Assembly: GCF_028200735.1 (NCBI RefSeq)
Contig: NZ_JAQKPV010000010.1
Coordinates: 62,001 to 126,000 of the forward strand
DNA from: Streptomyces sp. ACA25
GTDB lineage: Bacteria; Actinomycetota; Actinomycetes; Streptomycetales; Streptomycetaceae
Direction of reading: 5' to 3'
Length of the DNA stretch: 64,000 nt
Numbering within the stretch: position 1 is the stretch's first letter; the number at the start of each line of letters is the position of its first letter. Positions 25,952 through 32,334 of this stretch are shown here, in pieces. A program made the translations under genes and the position numbers. The notes beneath the pieces were generated by a model. The model did no database searches. It saw nothing but the letters and a program-made list of their open reading frames with translations, and was not told the DNA's origin.

Positions 25952-26658
25952 CAGTGCAGCCCGCATTCGGTCTTGCTCAGGCCCGCCCAGCGGCCGGCCC
26001 GGGAGTCCTCGCCGGGCTGCACCCGGCGGGTGCAGGGTGCGCAGCCCACCGAGGTGTAACCGTCCTGCAGCAGGGGGTTCGTGAGCACGCCGTGCTCGGT
26101 GATGTAGGCGTCCACGTCCGCCTGTGTCCAGCGAGCGATGGGGGAGACCTTCACCTTCTCCCGCCGGGGATCCCAGCCGACGACGGGGGTGCCCGCCCGG
26201 GTCGGGGACTCCTCGCGGCGCAGGCCGGTGGCCCACGCCTCGTAGCCCCGCAGCCCTTCCTCCAGCGGCTGCACCTTGCGCAGCGCGCAGCACCGGTCCG
26301 GGTCGCGGTCGTGCAGCCTCGGGCCGTGCTCGGCGTCCTGCTCCGCGACCGTCTGCCGGGGGGTCAGGGTGATGACGCGGACGTCCAGTACGGCGGCGAC
26401 CGCGTCCCTGGTGCCGAGGGTCTCCGGAAAGTGATAGCCGGTGTCGAGGAACACCACGTCCACCCCGGGGAACACCTGGGAGGCGAGATGCGCGACCACG
26501 GCGTCCTCCATGGACGAGGTCACGCAGAACCGGGCACCGAAGGTCTCCGCGGCCCAGCCCAGGATCTCCGGGGCCGACGCGTCCTCCAGGTCGCGGCCGG
26601 CGCGCTCGGCGAGCTGTTGCAGCTCCCCGGCGTCGCGCGCTGTGGTGGCACCGTTCAT
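25951..26658 (-). CDS. cysH: APS/PAPS reductase CysH (assimilatory, [4Fe-4S] type)
   Basis: Reduces adenylyl-sulfate (or its 3-phospho form) to sulfite with thioredoxin. 235 residues, PP-loop fold, with FCVTSSMEDAVVAHLAS near residue 45 and FLDTGYHFPET. The paired cysteines CCALRKV and CAPC, which bind a [4Fe-4S] cluster in APS reductases, are both present. The catalytic C-terminal Cys is in KTECGLH at the very end. The cluster cysteines favour APS as substrate. It overlaps the zinc-ribbon gene by four bases (ATGA) and cysC by one. Confidence 0.95.
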   Translation of the reverse strand: MNGATTARDAGELQQLAERAGRDLEDASAPEILGWAAETFGARFCVTSSMEDAVVAHLASQVFPGVDVVFLDTGYHFPETLGTRDAVAAVLDVRVITLTPRQTVAEQDAEHGPRLHDRDPDRCCALRKVQPLEEGLRGYEAWATGLRREESPTRAGTPVVGWDPRREKVKVSPIARWTQADVDAYITEHGVLTNPLLQDGYTSVGCAPCTRRVQPGEDSRAGRWAGLSKTECGLH

Positions 26659-26876
26659 GCGGCTCCGCCTCCTTCACCGTCGTGGTCACCGTCGTGGTCG
26701 CCCTCGCCACCGCCGTGCGGGGGCCGGGCCAGGCCCCGGCTCAGCAGGCCGAGGAACTTCAGCCGGAAGGCGCGGTTGCAGGCGGCGCACTCCCAGACGC
26801 CCGGCCCTTCCTCGGAGGGGCGCAGGTCCTCGTCCCCGCAGTACGGGCAGTAGAACGGGGCGGCTCGCTCGCTCAT
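26655..26876 (-). CDS. Small zinc-ribbon protein of the sulfate operon
   Basis: A 73-residue protein between sirA and cysH, overlapping both by ATGA. Two Cys pairs (FYCPYCGDEDLRP and WECAACNRAFRL) spaced as a rubredoxin-like zinc ribbon occupy the first half. The second half is a flexible tail with alternating His and Asp (GDHDGDHDGEGG) produced by a 12-base tandem duplication, and could also bind metal. Homologues occupy the same slot in other streptomycete sulfate operons, so it probably assists sulfite reductase or CysH, perhaps in electron or metal handling. That role is inference; no function is established. Confidence 0.8.
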   Translation of the reverse strand: MSERAAPFYCPYCGDEDLRPSEEGPGVWECAACNRAFRLKFLGLLSRGLARPPHGGGEGDHDGDHDGEGGGAA

Positions 26877-28567
26877 GACAGGGCGCTCTCCTCGGCGCGA
26901 GCGGCCCACTGCGCGAACCGCTCGCCCTCGGCGCGCTGTTCCGTGAAGTTGCGCAGCACCCGCTCGACGTAGTCGGGGAGCTCGTCGGCCGTCACCTTCA
27001 GCCCGCGGACCTTCCGGCCGAAACCGGGCTCCAGCCCGAGCGAGCCCCCGAGGTGCACCTGGTACCCCTCGACCTGCCGGCCCTCGGCGTCGGTGACGAG
27101 CTGCCCCTTCAGGCCGATGTCCGCGACCTGGATCCGGGCACAGGAGTTGGGGCACCCGTTGATGTTGATGGTGACCGGCTCGGCGAAGCCGGGCAGCCGG
27201 CGCTCCAGCTCGTCGATGAGGGTGGAGCCGCGCCCCTTGGTCTCGACGATGGCGAGTTTGCAGAACTCGATGCCGGTGCAGGCCATCGTGCCGCGCCGGA
27301 AGGGCGACGGGCGGGTGGTCAGGTCGAGCGCCTCCAGGCCCTCGACAAGCGAGTCCACCTGCTCCTCGGGGACATCGAGCACGATCATCTTCTGCTCGAC
27401 GGTGGTGCGCACGCGTCCGGAGCCGTGCGCCTCGGCCAGGTCGGCGATCCGGGTCAGGGTGGTGCCGTCCACCCGGCCCACGCGCGGCGCGAAGCCGACG
27501 TAGAAGCGGCCGTCCCGCTGCCGGTGCACCCCGACGTGGTCCCGCCATTCCTGCACGGGCTGCTCGGGGGCCGGGCCGTCCAGGAGCTTGCGCTGCAGGT
27601 ACTCGTCCTCCAGGACCTGACGGAAGCGCTCAGGCCCCCAGTCGGCGACCAGGAACTTGATCCGGGCGCGGGTCCGCAGCCGCCGGAAGCCGTAGTCCCG
27701 GAAGATCGACACGACGCCCTCGTAGACGTCGGCGACCTCGTCGACCGGCACCCATGCTCCGAGCCGCACGCCGATCTTCGGGTTGGTGGACAGCCCGCCG
27801 CCGACCCAGACGTCGAAACCGGGGCCGTGGTCGGGGTGGTCCACCCCGACGAAGGAGACGTCCTGGATCTCGTGCGCCACGTCCTGGACGGGGGAGCCGG
27901 AGACGGCGGACTTGAACTTGCGCGGCAGGTTGGAGTAGGCCGGGTTGCCCACCACCCGGCGCTGGATCTCCTCAATGGCCGGGGTGCCGTCCACGATCTC
28001 GTCGGAGGCGATGCCGGCCACCGGTGACCCGAGGATCACGCGGGGAGTGTCGCCGCAGGCCTCGGTGGTCGACAGGCCCACCGCCTCCAGCCGTCGCCAG
28101 ATCTCCGGCATGTCCTCGATGCGGATCCAGTGGTACTGGACGTTCTGCCGGTCGGTGATGTCCGCGGTGCCGCGGGCGAATTCCTGGGAGATCTCCCCGA
28201 CGACCCGCAGCTGCTCGGTGGTGAGCCGGCCCCCGTCGATTCGGACGCGGAGCATGAAGTACTCGTCGTCCAGCTCCTCCGGCTCCAGGATCGCGGTCCT
28301 GCCGCCGTCGATACCGGGCTTGCGCTGGGTGTAGAGGCCCCACCAGCGCATCCGGCCGCGCAGGTCCGCGCCGTCGATGGAGTCGAAGCCACGATGGGCG
28401 TAGATCGTCTCAATGCGTGTCCGCACATTGAGACCGTCGTCGTCCTTCTTCGTCTGCTCGTTGGCGTTGAGCGGAGTGAAGTGTCCCGCGGCCCACTGGC
28501 CCTCGCCGCGGTGGCGGCCCGGCTTGCGGCGCTTCGGGACAGCAGGTTTCTTCACGGAGTCGGACAT
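26873..28567 (-). CDS. sirA: Ferredoxin-dependent sulfite reductase SirA/NirA family
   Basis: Six-electron reduction of sulfite to sulfide using siroheme and a [4Fe-4S] cluster. 564 residues with duplicated ferredoxin-like halves. The cluster/siroheme cysteines are in ACTGIEFCKLA and NINGCPNSCARIQ, and DITDRQNVQYHWI and the siroheme-side Arg-rich stretches are present. Nitrite reductases share this architecture; the sulfate operon context and the chelatase at the other end argue for sulfite. It is the first enzyme gene of the operon, preceded by a 179-base leader with hairpins behind a leader peptide. The start ATG 28567 follows CCGAAGGACCAGAAGAGCCG. Confidence 0.95.
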   Translation of the reverse strand: MSDSVKKPAVPKRRKPGRHRGEGQWAAGHFTPLNANEQTKKDDDGLNVRTRIETIYAHRGFDSIDGADLRGRMRWWGLYTQRKPGIDGGRTAILEPEELDDEYFMLRVRIDGGRLTTEQLRVVGEISQEFARGTADITDRQNVQYHWIRIEDMPEIWRRLEAVGLSTTEACGDTPRVILGSPVAGIASDEIVDGTPAIEEIQRRVVGNPAYSNLPRKFKSAVSGSPVQDVAHEIQDVSFVGVDHPDHGPGFDVWVGGGLSTNPKIGVRLGAWVPVDEVADVYEGVVSIFRDYGFRRLRTRARIKFLVADWGPERFRQVLEDEYLQRKLLDGPAPEQPVQEWRDHVGVHRQRDGRFYVGFAPRVGRVDGTTLTRIADLAEAHGSGRVRTTVEQKMIVLDVPEEQVDSLVEGLEALDLTTRPSPFRRGTMACTGIEFCKLAIVETKGRGSTLIDELERRLPGFAEPVTININGCPNSCARIQVADIGLKGQLVTDAEGRQVEGYQVHLGGSLGLEPGFGRKVRGLKVTADELPDYVERVLRNFTEQRAEGERFAQWAARAEESALS

Positions 28568-28596
28568 CGGCTCTTCTGGTCCTTCGGCATCGAAAG

Positions 28597-28617
28597 CCCC
28601 CGGAACGGAGCCGGGGG
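28597..28617 (-). terminator. Attenuator-like hairpin ahead of sirA
   Basis: Perfect seven-base stem CCCCCGG (28597-28603) and CCGGGGG (28611-28617) with a seven-base loop. Read on the minus strand the stem is followed directly by CTTTCG, a short U-rich stretch, and ends 30 bases before the sirA start. Its place between leader peptide and first enzyme gene is that of an attenuator or a hairpin controlling ribosome access. Confidence 0.55.
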
Positions 28618-28640
28618 ACGCGGCAGGGCGGCATTGACCA

Positions 28641-28671
28641 GCGGGTATGCGCAGCGCTGCGCATCACCCGC
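28641..28671 (-). promoter_or_regulatory. Long stem-loop in sulfate operon leader
   Basis: GCGGGT (28641-28646) pairs with ACCCGC (28666-28671) and encloses the perfect self-complementary stretch TGCGCAGCGCTGCGCA (28648-28663), making one long stem with small bulges. It lies between the leader peptide stop and the attenuator-like hairpin, so it may compete with it. Confidence 0.55.
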
Positions 28672-28744
28672 ACAAGGGGGAGACAGGGGGTGCACGCCGG
28701 AGAAGGATCAGGCGGCGGGAAGTGCGGCGGTGGTGCTGGGACTG

Positions 28745-28828
28745 TCAGCCCGCCGGACACATGGCGCTGGACATACGGCCGAGGTCGACGTGCCGCCGAC
28801 TCACCAAGGCAATACCAGCTCGAGACAT
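28745..28828 (-). CDS. Leader peptide of the sulfate assimilation operon
   Basis: A 27-residue ORF, ATG at 28828, TGA at 28745-28747. It begins MSRAGIALVSRRHVDLGR and ends SAMCPAG. This belongs to the conserved actinobacterial leader-peptide type with an RHVDLGR core and a Cys near the end, found upstream of sulfur genes. The single Cys codon lies four codons before the stop, where a ribosome stalled for charged tRNA-Cys would cover the start of the downstream leader RNA. The gap between its stop and sirA holds two hairpins. No linear Shine-Dalgarno precedes it; an 11-base-pair hairpin with an AAGGG loop ends seven bases upstream. Confidence 0.8.
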   Translation of the reverse strand: MSRAGIALVSRRHVDLGRMSSAMCPAG

Positions 28829-28835
28829 GACGGAA

Positions 28836-28862
28836 GACTCGCACGGCCCTTCCGTGCGAGTC
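28836..28862. promoter_or_regulatory. Perfect 11-base inverted repeat upstream of leader peptide
   Basis: GACTCGCACGG (28836-28846) and CCGTGCGAGTC (28852-28862) form a perfect stem with a five-base loop that reads AAGGG on the operon strand. It ends seven bases before the leader-peptide ATG. It could be an operator or an RNA hairpin presenting a ribosome-binding sequence in its loop. A second inverted repeat, CATTCGG/CCGAATG, lies just upstream at 28876-28900. Confidence 0.6.
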
Positions 28863-28919
28863 CACTGCTATCCGTCATTCGGACGAAGCTGTCCCGAATG
28901 CTGGTATTGGTGGCGGAGG

Positions 28920-29531
28920 TCACGCCTCCGGGCGGGCTGCCGCTGTTCCGGTCGTGGCAGGCCAGGCCTCCGCCGCCGGGGCTTCCGGCTCCTGGGTGAC
29001 TCTCCTGTCGAAGACCCGGAAGCCCCGGCGACGGTAGTTGTCGAGGGCGTGCGGGCTGTCCCTGCTGCAGGTGTGCAGCCACACCCGGCGGGTCGGCTCC
29101 CGGTCCGGAGTGCGCTCCGCGAGGTCCCACGCCCGGGCGGTACCGAGGGACAGGAGATGACCGCCGATCCGGCGGCCCCGGAAAGCGGGCAGCAGGCCGA
29201 AGGAGCTGATCTCCACCACGCCCCCGTCCTGGGCGACGAGTTCGAGGAAGCCGGCCGGGGTCCCGCGCTCGTACGCCACCCAGGTCTCCGCCCCGGGCCG
29301 GTCCAGGAAGGCCCGCCACTTCTCGCGGTCCCAGACCAGCCGGTCGTACCAGGAGACGTCGGAACCGACCGCGGCGTAGAGGAAGCGGCTGAACTCGGGG
29401 CTCGGCACCTCCGCAGGCACGACCCGGATGCCGGAGGCGCTCTCCGGCTCACGGGCGGGCAGCAGGTCGGCGGCGGACGTCTGCTCGAGGTACCACGTGG
29501 TGACGGTCGTCAGGGAGGCCGGCGCGCTCAT
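28920..29531 (-). CDS. GNAT family N-acetyltransferase
   Basis: A 203-residue acetyltransferase with a single GNAT domain: VSWYDRLVWDREKWRAFLDRPGAETWVAYERGTPAGFLEL, then EISSFGLLPAFRGRRIGGHLLSLG (acetyl-CoA binding R-x2-G-x-G/A as RGRRIGGHL) and WLHTCSRDSPHALDNYRRRGFRVFDRR near the end. The C-terminal 20 residues are a low-complexity Ala/Pro/Thr tail. Substrate unknown. It is divergent from adhE, with 148 bases between the starts; it reads toward the sulfate operon leader, whose promoter lies within about 90 bases of its 3-prime end. Confidence 0.85.
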   Translation of the reverse strand: MSAPASLTTVTTWYLEQTSAADLLPAREPESASGIRVVPAEVPSPEFSRFLYAAVGSDVSWYDRLVWDREKWRAFLDRPGAETWVAYERGTPAGFLELVAQDGGVVEISSFGLLPAFRGRRIGGHLLSLGTARAWDLAERTPDREPTRRVWLHTCSRDSPHALDNYRRRGFRVFDRRVTQEPEAPAAEAWPATTGTAAARPEA

Positions 29532-29679
29532 ATCCCCATACCATCACATCACCGGTCCCTGGTCTGCCCGGTGCGGCCAACGAGGGCCGGTCGGCCCTCC
29601 CGGGCGGGACCCTTATCCGCCCCCGGCCCGGCGGCGCCCGAAGTGTAATGGAACCACCGCTACCGCAGAGGTGATTCGC

Positions 29680-32334
29680 ATGGCATCCGCCGCCGCTCGA
29701 TCAGCCGCCCCGCCGGAGGCCGCCCTGGCCGTCGACACGCTGGTGACCCACGCCCTGAAGTCGCTGCGCGACTTCGCTTCCTTCACTCAGGAGCAGGTCG
29801 ACCACATCGTCACCCAGGCATCGCTGGCCGCCCTGAGCCGGCACGACGACCTGGCCCGGATGGCGGTGGAGGAGACGGGCCGCGGCCTCTTCGAGGACAA
29901 GGCCGCCAAGAACCTCTTCGCCTGTGAGAACGTCACCCACTCGATGGCCGGGCTGAAGACGGTCGGAGTCGTCCACCGCGACGAGCTGAACGGCATCACC
30001 GAGATCGCCGAGCCGGTCGGCGTCATCTGCGCCATGACACCGGTCACCAACCCGACCTCCACCACGCTGTTCAAGGCGCTCATCGCGCTGAAGACCCGCA
30101 ACCCGGTGATCTTCGCCTTCCACCCCTCGGCACAGGCGTGCAGCGCAGAGGCCGCGCGCATCGTCCGGGACGCCGCGGTGGCCGCCGGCGCCCCCGCACA
30201 CGCGGTGCAGTGGATCGAGCAGCCGTCCATGCAGGCCACCGATCTGCTGATGCGCCACGACGGGGTGTCCACCATCCTCGCCACCGGCGGCAACGCCATG
30301 GTCAAGGCGGCCTACTCCTGCGGGAAGCCGGCCCTCGGGGTGGGCGCGGGCAACGTCCCCGCCTACATCCACAAGAGCGCCGTGCTGCGGCGCGCCGTCC
30401 ACGACATCGTGCTCTCCAAGACCTTCGACAACGGCATGATCTGCGCCTCCGAGCAGGCCGCGATCCTCGACGCGGAGGTGTACGAGGAGGGCATCCGCGA
30501 GTTCCGTACCCTGCACGCCCACGTGGTCAGCGACAAGGAGAAGGCGAAGCTCGAACAGTTCATGTTCGGGACCGCCGCGGGCGGAAAGAACTGCGCCGGA
30601 GCCAAGCTCAACGCGGCCGTCGTGGGCATGTCCGCCCACTGGATCGCCGAACAGGCCGGTTTCACCGTCCCCGAGGGCACCTCCGTGCTCCTGGCCGAGT
30701 GCGCCGAGGTCGGCCCGTCCGAGCCGCTGACCCGCGAGAAGCTGTCGCCGGTGCTGGCGGTCCTGCGAGCCCGGGACACCGGGCACGGCCTGCGCCTGGC
30801 CGAGCAGATGGTCGAATTCGACGGCCTCGGCCACAGCGCGGTGATCCACGCCGAGGACGAGGAGCTCACCGAGGAGTTCGGCCGCCGGGTCAAGGCGGTG
30901 CGCATCATCGCCAACGCGCCCAGCTCCCTGGGAGGCGTCGGCGACGTCTACAACGCCTTCCTGCCCTCCATGACGCTGGGCTGCGGCTCCTACGGGCGCA
31001 ACTCCGTCTCCAACAACGTCACGGCGGTGAACCTGCTCAACATCAAGAGGATCGGACGGCGGAACACCAATATGCAGTGGTTCAAGGTGCCGCCGAAGAT
31101 CTACTTCGAGCGCAACTCGCTGCGCTACCTCGGTGAGATGCCCGGCCTGCGGAAGGTCACCGTCGTCACCGACGAGACCATGGACCGGCTGGGCTTCCTC
31201 ACCCGGGTCAAGGACATTCTGCGTACCCGGCCGGAGCCGGTGCACCTGCAGATCATCGACGACATCGAGCCCAACCCGGAGCTGTCCACCGTCGAACGCG
31301 GTGCCGCCCGGATGCGGGAATTCGAGCCGGACACCATCGTCGCGCTGGGCGGCGGCTCCCCGATCGACGCCGCCAAGGTCATGTGGCTGATGTACGAGCA
31401 CCCCGAGGTGGCCTTCGCCGACGCCCGTGGCAAGTTCCTGGACGTCCGCAAGCGCGCCTTCCGCTTCCCGCCGCTGGGCAGCAAGGCAAGGCTGGTGGCC
31501 GTGCCCACCACGTCCGGCACCGGGGCCGAGGTCACCCCGTTCGCGGTCATCTCCGACCCGGCGGCGGCCCGCAAGTACCCGATCGCCGACTACGCGCTGA
31601 CCCCGGACGTCGCCATCGTCGACCCCGTGCTCGCGATGACCCAGCCCCCCGCGGTCACCGCCGATTCCGGCTTCGACGCCCTGACCCACGCCACCGAGGC
31701 ATACGTCTCGGTCTACGCCAACGACTACACCGACGGCCTCTGCCTCCAGGCCATCAAGCTGATCTTCGACAACCTGGAGCGCTGCGTCACGCACGGCGCC
31801 GAGGACCGGCGGGCCCGGGAGAAGATGCACAACGCCTCCACCGTGGCCGGCATGGCCTTCGCCAACGCCTTCCTCGGCCTGGTGCACGCCATGGCCCACA
31901 CCCTCGGCAACACCTTCCACCTCGCCCACGGCCGCACCAACGCGGTCCTGCTGCCGCACGTCATCAGGCACAACGGGCGCATCCCCGCCAAGCTGACCCC
32001 GTGGCCCAAGTACGAGACCTACCGGGCCCACGAGCGCTTCCAGGAGATCGCCGCGATGCTGGGGCTGCCGGCCGCCACCCCCGAGCAGGGAGTGGAGTCC
32101 TACGCCCGGGCGGTGGAGGACCTGCGGGCCCGGTGCGGCATCCCGGCCTCGTTCCAGGAGGCGGGCGTCGACGAGCTCACCTACCTGGAGGCCCTTCCGC
32201 AGCAGGCGCGGAACGCCTACGCGGACCAGTGCGCACCCGCCAACCCGCGGATGCCCATGCTCCACGACATGCAGAACCTGATGCGGGCGGCCTACTACGG
32301 CACCGCTGACGAGAACGGAGGGACGGCGGCATGA
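29680..32334 (+). CDS. adhE: Bifunctional acetaldehyde-CoA/alcohol dehydrogenase AdhE
   Basis: Converts acetyl-CoA to acetaldehyde and then ethanol with two NADH, regenerating NAD during fermentation. 884 residues, full length, with both domains. The N-terminal CoA-acylating aldehyde dehydrogenase (about 20-445) carries the catalytic Cys in DNGMICASEQA at about residue 255. The C-terminal iron-type alcohol dehydrogenase (about 460-880) has GGGSPIDAAKVMW and the metal-ligand region FDALTHATEA, LVHAMAHTLGNTFHLAHGRTNA. AdhE normally forms filaments (spirosomes). The ATG 29680 has GAGGTG at 29668-29673. It is first in an operon with pflB (ATGA overlap) and pflA. This is an oxygen-sensitive fermentative enzyme in a genus considered strictly aerobic. 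Confidence 0.97.
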   Translation: MASAAARSAAPPEAALAVDTLVTHALKSLRDFASFTQEQVDHIVTQASLAALSRHDDLARMAVEETGRGLFEDKAAKNLFACENVTHSMAGLKTVGVVHRDELNGITEIAEPVGVICAMTPVTNPTSTTLFKALIALKTRNPVIFAFHPSAQACSAEAARIVRDAAVAAGAPAHAVQWIEQPSMQATDLLMRHDGVSTILATGGNAMVKAAYSCGKPALGVGAGNVPAYIHKSAVLRRAVHDIVLSKTFDNGMICASEQAAILDAEVYEEGIREFRTLHAHVVSDKEKAKLEQFMFGTAAGGKNCAGAKLNAAVVGMSAHWIAEQAGFTVPEGTSVLLAECAEVGPSEPLTREKLSPVLAVLRARDTGHGLRLAEQMVEFDGLGHSAVIHAEDEELTEEFGRRVKAVRIIANAPSSLGGVGDVYNAFLPSMTLGCGSYGRNSVSNNVTAVNLLNIKRIGRRNTNMQWFKVPPKIYFERNSLRYLGEMPGLRKVTVVTDETMDRLGFLTRVKDILRTRPEPVHLQIIDDIEPNPELSTVERGAARMREFEPDTIVALGGGSPIDAAKVMWLMYEHPEVAFADARGKFLDVRKRAFRFPPLGSKARLVAVPTTSGTGAEVTPFAVISDPAAARKYPIADYALTPDVAIVDPVLAMTQPPAVTADSGFDALTHATEAYVSVYANDYTDGLCLQAIKLIFDNLERCVTHGAEDRRAREKMHNASTVAGMAFANAFLGLVHAMAHTLGNTFHLAHGRTNAVLLPHVIRHNGRIPAKLTPWPKYETYRAHERFQEIAAMLGLPAATPEQGVESYARAVEDLRARCGIPASFQEAGVDELTYLEALPQQARNAYADQCAPANPRMPMLHDMQNLMRAAYYGTADENGGTAA

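Noticed and set aside
29606..29619. GGGACCCTTATCCG as a DevR/DosR hypoxia box before adhE
   Set aside because: Only 9 of 14 positions match and the second half-site is poor; attractive for a fermentation operon but not supportable.
29582..29622. Inverted repeats GAGGGCC/GGCCCTC and GGGCGG/CCGCCC in the adhE spacer
   Set aside because: Real dyads but short and all G/C, expected often by chance in this composition; no matched operator.
29641..29655. Shared TGTAATGGA upstream of both adhE and the xanthine dehydrogenase operon (49634-49642)
   Set aside because: Looks like a -10 element but neither copy has a matching -35; nine bases in common can be chance.
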